Source of the DNA: Photobacterium swingsii
Lineage (GTDB): Bacteria > Pseudomonadota > Gammaproteobacteria > Enterobacterales > Vibrionaceae
Assembly (NCBI RefSeq): GCF_024346715.1
Contig: NZ_AP024852.1
Span: 372,001 to 436,000, forward strand
Direction of reading: 5' to 3'
Length of the DNA: 64,000 bases
The position numbers were made by a program, and so were the translations under genes. Positions within the stretch are counted from its first letter, which is position 1. Each line of letters begins with the position of its first letter. The notes beneath the pieces are model-generated. The model was not told the DNA's origin and made no database searches. It was given only the letters and a program-made list of their open reading frames with translations. This document shows, one piece after another, positions 19,713 to 30,107 of this stretch.

Positions 19713-20095
19713 TGTTATCCCTTTCTAATTCAAATTGAGTGTGAGCATTAGTTAAGAGGACAATTTTGACGTTTAGCAACTCAAAAGGGAAGGATAAACA
19801 CATCGAATTTAATGTGATTGTATAAAGCATGGTGCGAATGAGAGGAAAATCCACGTGATAGCCATGATGATGGAATCAACCGAAAAGGCACGATTGTTAA
19901 CAATCTTAGCCTGCATCAATAGTTCTGACCCCAGCTTTACGAGGAAATAACGGGAAACTGACAGTTATTTTCTTGAGTTGCATGTATTATCTTTATTATT
20001 ATCTGTCGCTTATCTTATTTTGTTACTTATTGTTAAAGTAATGAAACGGCATCATAGAGCAGCTAGTGTGAATTGAAATGATCAACAGGAATGTT
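19713..20095. other. Divergent intergenic region, yrbG-mlaF
   Basis: This must hold the promoters of two large divergent clusters. A perfect 14-base palindrome, GATTGTTAACAATC, lies at 19892-19905. A longest possible short frame of 28 codons at 19864 has no ribosome site. A very AT-rich segment at 19970-20040 lies just upstream of mlaF, with a weak TTGAGT / TATTAT pair at 19973 and 19994 (15-base spacing). Confidence 0.6.
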
Positions 20096-20905
20096 ATGGA
20101 GCCGACTAACTCACTTGTGACAATTAACAACATGACCTTCATGCGTGGTGAGCGTCGAATTTTCGATGATGTCAGTATTGATGTACCGAAAGGGAAGATC
20201 ACTGCCATCATGGGGCCATCTGGAATTGGCAAAACAACCTTATTGCGCTTAATTGGCGGGCAACTGGCACCGGATAGCGGCGACGTGTGGTTTGACGGTC
20301 ACAACATTCCGACACTCAATCGTAAACAGCTTTATCAAGTGCGTAAGCGTATGAGTATGTTATTTCAATCTGGCGCTTTGTTTACCGATATGACGGTATT
20401 CGACAACATTGCCTTTCCGCTGCGTGAACATACCGATTTACCCGATGATCTATTACGGACGTTGGTGTTGCTGAAATTGGAAGCTGTTGGTTTACGCGGT
20501 GCAGCCCAATTGATGCCCAATGAGTTGTCAGGAGGTATGGCGAGACGTGCAGCGTTAGCGCGTGCGATTGCGTTAGATCCAGAGCTCATCATGTACGATG
20601 AACCTTTTGTTGGCCAAGACCCGATCACTATGGGGGTGTTGGTTAAACTAATCCGTGACATGAATCAGGCACTAGGGGTAACGGCAGTTATTGTGTCGCA
20701 CGATGTGCCCGAAGTGATGAGTATTGCCGATAAAGTCTATCTGCTCTCTGGTGGAAAAATTATAGGCAGTGGTAGCCCGAGTGAATTACGGGCGAACCCA
20801 GATCCGCAGATCCGCCAGTTTCTTGATGGGGATGCTGATGGCCCAGTGCCATTCCAGTACCCAGCTCAGCCCTTGGCTGATGATCTTTTTTCTTCACAAT
20901 CCTAG
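20096..20905 (+). CDS. mlaF: Phospholipid ABC transporter ATPase MlaF
   Basis: A 269-residue ABC ATPase with Walker A GPSGIGKT (40-47), signature LSGGMARR and Walker B IMYDEP. MlaF with MlaB drives the MlaFEDB inner-membrane complex that moves phospholipids between membranes and keeps the outer leaflet asymmetric. I choose the ATG at 20096 because AGGA lies 6-7 bases upstream and the protein then starts like E. coli MlaF; the frame is open to 20078. The C-terminus ends DGPVPFQYPA, as in the family. Confidence 0.95.
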   Translation: MEPTNSLVTINNMTFMRGERRIFDDVSIDVPKGKITAIMGPSGIGKTTLLRLIGGQLAPDSGDVWFDGHNIPTLNRKQLYQVRKRMSMLFQSGALFTDMTVFDNIAFPLREHTDLPDDLLRTLVLLKLEAVGLRGAAQLMPNELSGGMARRAALARAIALDPELIMYDEPFVGQDPITMGVLVKLIRDMNQALGVTAVIVSHDVPEVMSIADKVYLLSGGKIIGSGSPSELRANPDPQIRQFLDGDADGPVPFQYPAQPLADDLFSSQS

Positions 20906-20917
20906 GCAGTATTAAAC

Positions 20918-21694
20918 ATGGAATGGATTCGCCGTCTTGGACGATTCACCTTAGATAAGTGTTCTGCCGTTGGGCGAGCAAGCTTAATGCTGTTTGGTGC
21001 GATATGTTGCAAACCACAGCCAAGAAAAATGTGGCCCTTGCTGTTAGCTCAGTTGTATTCGGTAGGGGTGCGCTCGATTGCTATCATTCTGGTCTCCGGG
21101 TTATTTATTGGCATGGTCTTGAGTTTGCAAGGCTATATCGTGCTGGTGGACTTTGGCGCAGAAACCAGCTTGGGGCAAATGGTGGCCTTGTCGTTATTGC
21201 GTGAACTAGGGCCTGTGGTAACGGCGCTCTTGTTTGCAGGTCGAGCAGGCTCGGCATTAACGGCCGAGATTGGCTTGATGAAGACCACAGAGCAACTTTC
21301 TAGCATGGAGATGATGGCGGTCGATCCACTTCGTCGTGTGATTGCGCCACGCTTTTGGGCGGGTGTTATTTCTATGCCGTTACTCGCCATGATGTTTGCT
21401 GCTATTGGTATTTGGGGCGGGCAACTTGTTGGCGTGGACTGGAAAGGGATCGACTATGGCAGTTTTTGGTCTGTGATGCAGTCATCCGTTGAGCTGGGTT
21501 ACGACATTGGCAATAGCATTATCAAGTCAGTCTTTTTTGCCATGACTGTCACTTGGATTGCCGTATTTAACGGGTACGATGCCGTACCTACTTCAGAAGG
21601 CATTAGTCAAGCCACTACACGTACTGTAGTGAATTCATCACTGGCGGTATTAGGGCTAGACTTTGTACTGACCGCGCTTATGTTTGGGAATTAA
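20918..21694 (+). CDS. mlaE: Phospholipid ABC transporter permease MlaE
   Basis: A 258-residue integral membrane protein of the MlaE permease family with about five membrane helices. It has the conserved [18 protein letters not shown] and [11 protein letters not shown] segments. It forms the dimeric core of the MlaFEDB complex. It starts 12 bases after mlaF and ends 3 bases before mlaD. Confidence 0.95.
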   Translation: MEWIRRLGRFTLDKCSAVGRASLMLFGAICCKPQPRKMWPLLLAQLYSVGVRSIAIILVSGLFIGMVLSLQGYIVLVDFGAETSLGQMVALSLLRELGPVVTALLFAGRAGSALTAEIGLMKTTEQLSSMEMMAVDPLRRVIAPRFWAGVISMPLLAMMFAAIGIWGGQLVGVDWKGIDYGSFWSVMQSSVELGYDIGNSIIKSVFFAMTVTWIAVFNGYDAVPTSEGISQATTRTVVNSSLAVLGLDFVLTALMFGN

Positions 21695-21697
21695 CAG

Positions 21698-22174
21698 ATG
21701 CAGCAGACAAAAAAAACAGAATTATGGGTAGGCTCTTTTGTATTGGCAGGCATTATTGCGCTGCTCATCCTTGTCTTTCAGGTCGCGGATGTAAAGAACA
21801 TTGGTAGCCGAGACACTTACACCTTGAGTGCGCATTTCGATAATATCGGTGGTTTAAAAGTCCGTTCTCCAATAAAAGTGGGTGGCGTGACTGTGGGCCA
21901 AGTGAGCAGTATTACGTTAGACAGTGAAAGCTATATTCCGACTGTCGTATTGTCGATTGATAAGCAATTTGGTTATTTCCCAGAAACCAGTTCGGCGGCT
22001 ATTTTAACGTCGGGATTATTGGGTGAGCAGTATGTGGGGATTAGCCCAGGCTTTGTTGATGACGATATTGAAATGCTAGGTAATGGTGATTTGATAGAAG
22101 ACACAAAATCCGCACTAGTATTAGAAGATATGATCGGACAGGTGCTATATAGCATCGGCGGTGATGAAAAGTAA
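21698..22174 (+). CDS. mlaD: MCE-domain lipid-binding protein MlaD
   Basis: A 158-residue protein with one N-terminal membrane helix (about 9-28) and a single MCE domain (about 38-116; FDNIGGLKVRSPIKVGGVTVG). The family forms a hexameric ring with a lipid-conducting pore above MlaE. It is shorter than E. coli MlaD (183), with the difference mostly at the C-terminus. The helical tail end is still present (DMIGQVLYSIG). Confidence 0.94.
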   Translation: MQQTKKTELWVGSFVLAGIIALLILVFQVADVKNIGSRDTYTLSAHFDNIGGLKVRSPIKVGGVTVGQVSSITLDSESYIPTVVLSIDKQFGYFPETSSAAILTSGLLGEQYVGISPGFVDDDIEMLGNGDLIEDTKSALVLEDMIGQVLYSIGGDEK

Positions 22175-22213
22175 TAAATACCGAAACGACCTAGGCCTAA
22201 GGAGAAACTAATA

Positions 22214-22858
22214 ATGATGCGATCTTTAGTGATCAGTGCGTTAGGTGTATTACTAACGCTAACCAGTGCAATTGCTGCCCCTGTGGTTGATAAAACCGAC
22301 CCCTATAAAATGATGGCAGTGGTTTCGACAACCATGTTTGATCGTTTGAAAGCGGAACAATCCAAGATCACTCAAAACCCTGAGCATTTACGTGTCGTTG
22401 TGCAGCAAGAGCTCTTACCGTATGTTAATAGCCGTTATGCTGCCTATAAAGTGCTGGGACCTCAGCTAAAGAAAACGACCAAAGAGCAACGCAATGCGTT
22501 CGTAGATGCTTTTACGGATTACTTAGTCGCGTCTTATGCGCAAGTACTAACGCAATACACAGATCAAAAAATTCAAATTGAACCGGCTAAAACGGTACCC
22601 GCAGATCGTACTATTGTGTCGGTACGTGTGGACATTATTGATAAGCAACGCCCACCCATCCGTTTGGATTTCAAATTGCGTAAAAATAAGAAAACCAACG
22701 AATGGCAAGGTTACGACATGGTGGCCGAAGGTGTCAGTATGATCTCGACCAAACAAAGTGAGTGGAGTGGCCAATTACGCACCGAAGGTGTGGAAGCGGT
22801 TACTAACACGCTGAAAACATTAGCAGCGAAGCCAATTCGCCGCGAAACCGATAAGTAA
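22214..22858 (+). CDS. mlaC: Periplasmic phospholipid-binding protein MlaC
   Basis: A 214-residue protein with a signal peptide (cleavage near residues 22-23, before PVVDKTDPY) and the MlaC/Ttg2D domain. It shuttles phospholipid between the MlaA-porin complex in the outer membrane and MlaD. AAGGAG stands about 9-12 bases before the two ATGs. Its stop overlaps the mlaB ATG by one base. Confidence 0.95.
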   Translation: MMRSLVISALGVLLTLTSAIAAPVVDKTDPYKMMAVVSTTMFDRLKAEQSKITQNPEHLRVVVQQELLPYVNSRYAAYKVLGPQLKKTTKEQRNAFVDAFTDYLVASYAQVLTQYTDQKIQIEPAKTVPADRTIVSVRVDIIDKQRPPIRLDFKLRKNKKTNEWQGYDMVAEGVSMISTKQSEWSGQLRTEGVEAVTNTLKTLAAKPIRRETDK

Positions 22859-23181
22859 TGGCCATGTCGAGTGCCCATACTGAAGTAAAATGGCAAATGA
22901 TCGCTGATGGTCATTATTGCTTGTCAGGTCGCTTAGAACGTGACACAGTCTCGGCATTTTGGCGACAAAGAGAAGAGTGGCTGCCTCAGCAAAAAGCAGT
23001 AACACTTGATTTGTCAGCACTAGAGCGAGTTGATTCTGCCGGTATGGTGATGCTGTTGCATCTATGCCAGCACATCGAACAATCTGGCGGTCAATTGACG
23101 CTATGTAAGATGCCGGAACAACTTAGCACCTTGCTTCGCCTAAGCCATGTGGATTCATTATTCGCTGCCAATATCGCCTGA
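22858..23181 (+). CDS. mlaB: STAS-domain protein MlaB
   Basis: A 107-residue STAS protein. The conserved segment LDLSALERVDSAGMVMLL contains the serine region typical of anti-sigma-antagonist folds. MlaB binds MlaF and is needed for stability and activity of the transporter. It is coupled to mlaC by TAATG. A second ATG at codon 3 is also possible. Confidence 0.92.
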   Translation: MAMSSAHTEVKWQMIADGHYCLSGRLERDTVSAFWRQREEWLPQQKAVTLDLSALERVDSAGMVMLLHLCQHIEQSGGQLTLCKMPEQLSTLLRLSHVDSLFAANIA

Positions 23182-23200
23182 GCAGCAAAGAGGATAGCTT

Positions 23201-23455
23201 GTGGAAATCTCTGAAATTAAACAACTTCTTGAAAATGCCTTAGAACTTGATGAAGTCATCGTCAAAGGCGACGGTAGTCACTACGAAGTGATTGCTGTTG
23301 GCGCAATGTTCGAAGGTATGAATCGTGTGAAAAAACAGCAGTCAATCTATGCGCCACTAATGGCTCAGATTTCAGCTAACGAAATTCATGCGTTAAGCAT
23401 TAAAACATTCACGCCTGAAGAATGGGCGCGTGACAAAAAACTGATGTCACTTTAA
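23201..23455 (+). CDS. ibaG: BolA-family protein IbaG
   Basis: An 84-residue BolA-like protein (YrbA/IbaG). It has the class II KH-like fold with a conserved [19 protein letters not shown] segment and H/C-type ligand residues. It is linked to acid stress and iron-sulfur handling with monothiol glutaredoxin, and in Vibrio to envelope integrity. The start is a GTG with GAGG 8 bases upstream. It is 6 bases before murA, as in E. coli. Confidence 0.93.
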   Translation: MEISEIKQLLENALELDEVIVKGDGSHYEVIAVGAMFEGMNRVKKQQSIYAPLMAQISANEIHALSIKTFTPEEWARDKKLMSL

Positions 23456-24721
<1,266 letters not shown>

Positions 24722-24741
24722 TTTATCCTGAGTTTCTGACT

Positions 24742-24776
24742 AAAAAGCCTCGCACTTTAAACTGCGAGGCTTTTTT
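24742..24776. terminator. Bidirectional terminator between murA and degS
   Basis: AAAAGCCTCGCA and TGCGAGGCTTTT arms with an 8-base loop and T-runs on both strands. Confidence 0.92.
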
Positions 24777-24799
24777 GTCACTGCTCGTTGTAAGTGCAG

Positions 24800-25867
24800 T
24801 TACTCTGTTGGGTCGTCACCGATTAAGACATCAATAAAGACGGGCTCACCGTTACGCAGCACTTTGACCTTTGCGCTCGTGCCTGGGCGTAAATCCGTGA
24901 CAATATCTTGAACATTACGTTTGCCGGTCACAGGCTTATCATTAATTTCTAGGATAATGTCTTGCACCTTAAAGCCCGCGCGCTGAGCAGGGCCGTTAGG
25001 GTCCATTCCCATGACAATCACGCCATTAATTTGTTCTGCATCGTAGAGACGCGCCATGACAGGGTTAATTTCTCGGCCATCAATGCCGATATAGCCACGG
25101 ATAACACGACCATCAGCAATCAGTTTATCCATAATCTTATGGGTTAGCTCATACGGAATGGCAAAAGAGATACCATAGGTTTCAATATCGGTCGCTTGTT
25201 GGAATGAGGCCGTATTGATGCCGACTAACTCACCGCGGGTATTCACTAACGCACCACCAGAGTTACCATTATTGATTGCGGCATCGGTTTGTAGAAAATC
25301 TTGGCGGCCGTAGAAGCTCATGCCTGAGCGCCCTGTGGCTGAAATAATACCGTACGTTGTCGTTTGACCTAAGTTGTAGGGGTTACCTATGGCCAGCACG
25401 ACATCACCAACGGCAGGGTTATATTTTGAGTTTGTCGGAATGACAGGTAAGTTTTCAGCTTGTACTTTTAATACCGCTAAATCGGTACGACGGTCTTTGC
25501 CTATGAGTTGTGCGGTAAAGAGACGACCATCTTGTAGGGCAACAATGACCTGATCGGCTTCTGCAACCACATGGTAATTAGTTACGATATAGCCTTTATC
25601 GCTCATGATCACGCCAGAACCTAGACCTTGAGTGCTAAGTTTTAGCTGGGCTTCGGCATTATAACGACGGTTATAAATGTTAACGACAGCAGGAGAGGCG
25701 CGGCGAACGGCAAAGTTAAACGAAAGCTGGGCGGCATTGATCGGCTTGTCGTCAGAAAGGCTAACAGAAGGCGCGAACATCTGCGTACGTAAGCTAGGGA
25801 TGGCCACAAGCAAGGCGATGGCTGTAATAACCCCAAGGGCTATCGAGCGAGTAAGAAATGCCAGCAT
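24800..25867 (-). CDS. degS: Site-1 stress protease DegS
   Basis: A 355-residue membrane-anchored serine protease. It has an N-terminal membrane helix (about 8-26), a trypsin-like domain with catalytic H99, D129 and S203 (GNSGGALV), and one PDZ domain at the C-terminus. DegS senses unfolded outer-membrane protein C-termini and makes the first cut in RseA to release sigma-E. It lies downstream of degQ on the same strand with a structured terminator between. Confidence 0.95.
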   Translation of the reverse strand: MLAFLTRSIALGVITAIALLVAIPSLRTQMFAPSVSLSDDKPINAAQLSFNFAVRRASPAVVNIYNRRYNAEAQLKLSTQGLGSGVIMSDKGYIVTNYHVVAEADQVIVALQDGRLFTAQLIGKDRRTDLAVLKVQAENLPVIPTNSKYNPAVGDVVLAIGNPYNLGQTTTYGIISATGRSGMSFYGRQDFLQTDAAINNGNSGGALVNTRGELVGINTASFQQATDIETYGISFAIPYELTHKIMDKLIADGRVIRGYIGIDGREINPVMARLYDAEQINGVIVMGMDPNGPAQRAGFKVQDIILEINDKPVTGKRNVQDIVTDLRPGTSAKVKVLRNGEPVFIDVLIGDDPTE

Positions 25868-25978
25868 CTAAGCTCCCAGTACTTAACATATTGATAGTAA
25901 TGGCAGTGAGGATAGCACTCTCCAGCCTTTAGCAACAAGTATTGATCGATGCGAGTACTGGTACAGGACGCAAATAAA

Positions 25979-26035
25979 AACCGCTGCCGCTTAATAGGGA
26001 TTGCCGATGTGGCAAGCGAATAAAAGACAGCGGTT
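25979..26035 (-). terminator. Multi-tier terminator hairpin after degQ
   Basis: On the minus strand, AACCGCTG pairs with CAGCGGTT. Within it are a CGCTT/AAGCG pair and an apical TTGCC/GGCAA stem, which share the two A bases and so are alternatives. The structure is followed by TTTTTATTT. The ordering fits termination of degQ before degS. Confidence 0.75.
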
Positions 26036-26054
26036 ATTTCACTTAGCGGTAAGA

Positions 26055-27422
26055 TTAACGGATCACAAGGTAAAGTATTGCGTCATCACGTTTGATCTCT
26101 AATGCCAAGACACTCGGCTGTTTGTCGAGCGCTTTACGTAGTTCACCCAGATTGCGAATAGGTGAACGATTAAGGCCGATGATGATGTCGCCTTTCTCTA
26201 ATCCATAGCGGGCAGCCATTGAGCGCTCTTCAAGGCTGGTGACTTTGACACCTTTCACGCCATCACTGTTGGTGGTGTTCGCAAATTCCGCTCCGGTTAA
26301 CCCTTTATGTAGGTTATCGGCTTTGACCTTGGTCTGGGCTGATTCTTGTAAGGTGACGTTGAATTCTTTTTTCTTACCATCGCGCACTACACCCAGTTTG
26401 ACGGTTTTGCCTGCGCCAAGTGTCGCAATTTTGGCTCGTAATTCACCAAAGGTACGAATCGCCTTACCATTGATCGAGGTAATAATATCTCCGGCTTTGA
26501 GACCGGCTTTCTGCGCCGCTGAGTCAGGCATTACTTGGCTAACAAATGCACCGTGATTGGTTTCGTAGCCAAAAGCTTCGGCAAGTTCATTGTTGAGTTC
26601 ACCTCCTTGAACCCCCAACACGCCACGCTTCACTTCGCCAAACTCGAGAATTTGCTCGCTGAGGTTTTTTACCATGTTGGCAGGAATGGCAAAACCAATC
26701 CCCACGTTGCCACCGTTAGGGCCGAGGATCGCGGTATTGATACCTATTAGTTCACCGTTAAGGTTGACCAAGGCACCGCCTGAGTTACCACTGTTAATGG
26801 CAGCATCGGTTTGGATGAAGTTTTCAAAGTTTTCAATATTCAGACCGCTGCGGCCTAGGGCGGAAATAATGCCCGATGTGACGGTTTGACCTAGGCCAAA
26901 TGGGTTACCAATCGCCACGGCAAAATCGCCCACACGTAAACTGTCTGAATCGGCAATTTTAATTTCAGTTAGGTTATCGGCATCTTCCAATTTCAGTAGT
27001 GCAATGTCCGACATTTTATCGCTGCCAATCAACTCGGCACTGACTTCACGTCCGTCAGCCAGTTGCACCATGATTTTGTCGGCACCTTCGATAACATGAT
27101 GGTTGGTAACGACATAGCCTTTCTTGGCATCGACCACGACCCCAGAACCTAAGCCTCGGAAGGGTTGTTCTTGTACTTGCTCGGCAGGGAAGTCAGGGCC
27201 AAAGAAAAAACGGAATGATTCAGGTACCCGCTGTCGTGATACATGTTTGCCTTCGATAGCAATACTGACAACGGCAGGGGTAACTTGCTCTAGCATGGGA
27301 GCAAGACTCGGAACCTGTTGATTATTGACAGAGAGAGGTAGTGCCGCCGTTGCTGTAACAGGGGCAATAATAGAACTGATACCTAATGCCAGCGCACTGA
27401 AAACAAGCAAAGGTTTTTTCAT
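26055..27422 (-). CDS. degQ: Periplasmic serine endoprotease DegQ (HtrA family)
   Basis: A 455-residue HtrA protease, exactly the E. coli DegQ length. It has a signal peptide (cleavage about after ATATA, residue 26), a trypsin domain with H109, D139 and S214, and two PDZ domains. The short LA loop region fits DegQ rather than DegP. It degrades and chaperones misfolded envelope proteins. GGAG lies 8 bases before the ATG. It is next to degS, as in E. coli. Confidence 0.95.
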   Translation of the reverse strand: MKKPLLVFSALALGISSIIAPVTATAALPLSVNNQQVPSLAPMLEQVTPAVVSIAIEGKHVSRQRVPESFRFFFGPDFPAEQVQEQPFRGLGSGVVVDAKKGYVVTNHHVIEGADKIMVQLADGREVSAELIGSDKMSDIALLKLEDADNLTEIKIADSDSLRVGDFAVAIGNPFGLGQTVTSGIISALGRSGLNIENFENFIQTDAAINSGNSGGALVNLNGELIGINTAILGPNGGNVGIGFAIPANMVKNLSEQILEFGEVKRGVLGVQGGELNNELAEAFGYETNHGAFVSQVMPDSAAQKAGLKAGDIITSINGKAIRTFGELRAKIATLGAGKTVKLGVVRDGKKKEFNVTLQESAQTKVKADNLHKGLTGAEFANTTNSDGVKGVKVTSLEERSMAARYGLEKGDIIIGLNRSPIRNLGELRKALDKQPSVLALEIKRDDAILYLVIR

Positions 27423-27485
27423 TATGAATACTCCGGTTTTACAAGTGATTATATGACTCGATATTCGGAGTGAAAGTTCAAAAAA

Positions 27486-27532
27486 ATAGCACCTAAGGAT
27501 AAATTACTGATGTGATTTATGACTTAGGTGCT
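27486..27532 (-). terminator. Terminator after zapG
   Basis: A perfect 11-base stem (TAGCACCTAAG / CTTAGGTGCTA), with an inner ATAAAT/ATTTAT pair, followed on the minus strand by a run of seven T. It separates zapG from degQ. Confidence 0.88.
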
Positions 27533-27551
27533 AATTATTTATTGTGTTTTT

Positions 27552-27980
27552 TTAGCTTGCTTTGGGCGCTTCAACGATTTCTTCAGGCTTGTCTTTTAGT
27601 AAGCCTGTAGCGCCATTCGCATAATCACGAGGTTGATCGGTAACATCGTCAGCACTGTTGTTTTTTACTGACTCTAATGTACTGATGCGATGTGCAAACG
27701 GGTTATCTTGCGCTGGTAAGTTCGGCATTAACTCTGTCGAGGTTTTTGCCATATGTTCGTAAAGTTTGCTGTAATCTTTCGCTATGTTATCAAGCAAGTC
27801 AGCACTGCGAGCGAAGTGATCAACTAGCTCTTGGCGGTACTGTTCCAATTCGTATTTTGATTTATCGAGATCTTTTTGAAGCTCTTTTTGCTGTTTTAGG
27901 CTTTTGTTACCTAAACGGGCTGCGAAAACCCCAACGATCGCACCAGCAGCAAAAATAAGTAGCGCATAAATCCAAGCCAT
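27552..27980 (-). CDS. zapG: ZapG (YhcB), cell envelope and division factor
   Basis: A 142-residue DUF1043 protein. One N-terminal membrane helix (about 3-21) is followed by a long charged coiled coil (about 25-75) and a flexible tail. It interacts with elongasome and divisome proteins and helps balance envelope synthesis in E. coli. AAGGAG lies 8 bases before the ATG. It is divergent from zapE. Confidence 0.93.
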   Translation of the reverse strand: MAWIYALLIFAAGAIVGVFAARLGNKSLKQQKELQKDLDKSKYELEQYRQELVDHFARSADLLDNIAKDYSKLYEHMAKTSTELMPNLPAQDNPFAHRISTLESVKNNSADDVTDQPRDYANGATGLLKDKPEEIVEAPKAS

Positions 27981-28056
27981 GAAAAAAACTCCTTGTGACT
28001 GAATTAAAAACTAGGTCGATGCCTGTGTATTAACTATACATGCACTCAATCGGGCA

Positions 28057-28065
28057 TGATACTAT
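28057..28065 (+). promoter_or_regulatory. Extended -10 promoter candidate for zapE
   Basis: TGATACTAT (TG-n-TACTAT) lies 40 bases before the zapE ATG in the divergent zapG-zapE gap. No clear -35 is seen. Confidence 0.35.
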
Positions 28066-28104
28066 TCGTTGTTAAAGATGGAATGCTTTTAGGTATCAAT
28101 ACGG

Positions 28105-29205
28105 ATGACACCCCTCGAACAATACCAGCGTGACTTACAACGGGAAGACTTCTTTGCCGACGAGGCTCAGGCCAATGCGGTTGCCCACCTTGACGGTCTG
28201 TACCATCGCATGCTGGCCCCTAAACCCGAAGTGAAAAGTTCTTTCTTAGGACGATTATTTAAGCGCGATCACACCCCATTAGCCCAACCTGAACGGGGGC
28301 TGTACTTCTGGGGTGGAGTCGGGCGCGGTAAAACGTATTTGGTGGATACTTTCTATGAGTGTTTGCCGACTGAGCGGAAAATGCGGGTGCACTTTCACCG
28401 TTTTATGCATCGTGTTCATCATGAATTACAGCAACTTGATGGGCAGAGCGATCCGTTGGAAAAGGTGGCTGACACCTTTAAAATCGAAACGGATATTATC
28501 TGTTTTGATGAGTTTTTTGTGTCTGATATTACCGATGCTATGTTGCTTGGTACTTTGTTTGAAGCACTCTTTGCCCGTGGAATCACCTTGGTTGCTACGT
28601 CCAATATTCCGCCAGATGAGCTGTATCGTAATGGCTTGCAACGCGCACGATTTCTGCCAGCTATCGCATTAATTCAGCAGCATTGTCATATCGTGAATGT
28701 TGATTCTGGGGTTGATTATCGCTTACGGACCTTAGAACAAGCGGAGATCTATCACTACCCGCTTGATACTGCTGCTGAGCGTAATCTTCGTCAATACTTT
28801 GAGCAGCTTTCTGTCGAACCTCGCCATCAAAACCGTGTGATTACCGTGAATCATCGCCCATTACCCACCGAGCAGGAAGCGGATGGTATCGTGCATTTTA
28901 CGTTTGCTACCCTGTGCCAATCGGCACGAAGCCAAAACGATTATATGGAACTTGCTCAGGTCTATCACACTGTATTGGTGTCTGATGTGATGGTCATGGA
29001 GGACGTCGATAGCGATTCAGCACGACGCTTTATTGCTATGGTTGATGAGTTCTATGAGCGAAATGTGAAGTTAATTATGTCAGGCGAAGCTGCAATGGAG
29101 CGTTTGTATGTGGGTGAGCGGCTTAAATTTGAATTTAAACGCTGTTGTTCGCGCCTAGTTGAAATGCAAAGTCACGATTATTTAGCCAAGCCGCATTTAC
29201 TGTAG
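28105..29205 (+). CDS. zapE: Cell division ATPase ZapE
   Basis: A 366-residue AFG1-like AAA ATPase. Walker A is GGVGRGKT (70-77), followed by VDTFYE, Walker B ICFDEF and a sensor-like ATSN. ZapE binds FtsZ, lowers polymer stability in the presence of ATP, and matters under low oxygen or heat. It is next to rplM, as in E. coli, but has its own terminator hairpin. Confidence 0.95.
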   Translation: MTPLEQYQRDLQREDFFADEAQANAVAHLDGLYHRMLAPKPEVKSSFLGRLFKRDHTPLAQPERGLYFWGGVGRGKTYLVDTFYECLPTERKMRVHFHRFMHRVHHELQQLDGQSDPLEKVADTFKIETDIICFDEFFVSDITDAMLLGTLFEALFARGITLVATSNIPPDELYRNGLQRARFLPAIALIQQHCHIVNVDSGVDYRLRTLEQAEIYHYPLDTAAERNLRQYFEQLSVEPRHQNRVITVNHRPLPTEQEADGIVHFTFATLCQSARSQNDYMELAQVYHTVLVSDVMVMEDVDSDSARRFIAMVDEFYERNVKLIMSGEAAMERLYVGERLKFEFKRCCSRLVEMQSHDYLAKPHLL

Positions 29206-29215
29206 CCGTGATGAA

Positions 29216-29241
29216 AAGTCTTTCGAGTTCGAAGGTTTTTG
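29216..29241 (+). terminator. Terminator candidate after zapE
   Basis: A six-pair stem (CTTTCG / CGAAGG, one G-T pair, loop AGTT) followed by TTTTTG. Confidence 0.6.
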
Positions 29242-29499
29242 GGCGCAAGGAGCGTCATGCTTATTTTATGATGGTTTAGTCAGCAATCAGTAGGCTTACG
29301 CTGCTTTACGGGTAAGAAGCTCGTCATTTAGGCTATTTACCGAATAAAAGCCGCATGTTGTCTTATTTGCTTGCTTACTTTCGAGGGGAGGGAAAGGGGA
29401 AAATAAGGGATAAAACCTGATAGTAAAGTCTTCTAATATTACCGTTATGGGTCTTTTTTTCTTTAGAAACAAAAAATCTCAATTTTTTTTGAAAAAAAG

Positions 29500-29528
29500 G
29501 TGATTTTTTCTCCACCCTTCCCTATAAT
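29500..29528 (+). promoter_or_regulatory. Promoter of the rplM-rpsI operon
   Basis: A perfect TATAAT at 29523-29528 with a weak -35 (GTGATT at 29500, 17-base spacing), A/T tracts upstream, and a discriminator running into GCGACCC. A GC-rich discriminator is typical of ribosomal genes under stringent control. Transcription would start near 29535. Confidence 0.65.
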
Positions 29529-29534
29529 CTTGCG

Positions 29535-29663
29535 ACCCACCGTACCTGTACGGCTTTAAGCCGGGAGTGCCAACCACTCGAAGGGGTGATGACTGGGCTC
29601 TGTACAGTTGGGAGCATCACTGCTCCTATAGTGAATCAATTTTAATATCGGGTAATAATTAGC
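29535..29663 (+). promoter_or_regulatory. Structured rplM leader
   Basis: The predicted leader can form several stems: CGTA/TACG at 29540, CGGCT/AGCCG at 29550, and GGAGC/GCTCC near 29611. The rplM ribosome site (GGGTAA) is weak and distant. In E. coli the rplM-rpsI operon is repressed by L13 through its leader. That this leader is the L13 target is inference. Confidence 0.5.
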
Positions 29664-30092
29664 ATGAAAACTTTCGTTGCTAAACCAGAAACTGTAAAAC
29701 GTGACTGGTATGTTGTTGACGCTGAAGGTAAAACTCTTGGTCGTCTAGCAACTGAAATCGCATCTCGTCTACGTGGTAAGCACAAGCCGGAATACACTCC
29801 GCACGTTGACACTGGTGACTACATCGTAGTTATCAACGCTGAAAAAGTTGCTGTAACTGGCGCTAAGAAGACTGACAAAATGTACCACCGCCACACTGGC
29901 TTCATTGGTGGTCTTAAGTCAATCAGCTTTGAAAAGCTTATCGATAAAAAACCAGAAATGGTTATCGAAACTGCTGTTAAAGGCATGCTTCCTAAGGGTC
30001 CTCTAGGCCGTGCAATGTACCGTAAACTTAAAGTTTACGCAGGTACTGAGCACAACCACGCTGCACAGCAGCCTAAAGTACTAGACATCTAA
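29664..30092 (+). CDS. rplM: 50S ribosomal protein L13
   Basis: A 142-residue L13, identical in length to E. coli and colinear throughout (start [20 protein letters not shown]). It binds 23S rRNA early in assembly. Codon use is highly biased, as in ribosomal genes. It is followed after 15 bases by rpsI. Confidence 0.98.
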   Translation: MKTFVAKPETVKRDWYVVDAEGKTLGRLATEIASRLRGKHKPEYTPHVDTGDYIVVINAEKVAVTGAKKTDKMYHRHTGFIGGLKSISFEKLIDKKPEMVIETAVKGMLPKGPLGRAMYRKLKVYAGTEHNHAAQQPKVLDI

Positions 30093-30107
30093 TTGGGGAT
30101 TATGACA

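Larger units (their letters stand above)
29206..29663. other. Intergenic region, zapE-rplM
   Basis: No gene is supported. It holds the zapE terminator, about 200 bases with nothing recognisable, an A/T-tract block (29454-29498) that could serve as an UP element, the rplM promoter and a leader of about 129 bases. A good AAGGAG at 29248 leads only to a 4-codon frame. Confidence 0.65.

Noticed and set aside
18964..19728. A 254-codon open frame on the plus strand opposite yrbG
   Set aside because: It is exactly antisense to a clear antiporter gene, is composed mainly of Ser/Thr/Ala/Pro/Met as expected for a reverse-complement frame, and has no recognisable motif or ribosome site.
19864..19950. 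A 28-codon frame in the yrbG-mlaF gap
   Set aside because: No ribosome site, no motif, and it spans the palindrome; more likely control DNA.
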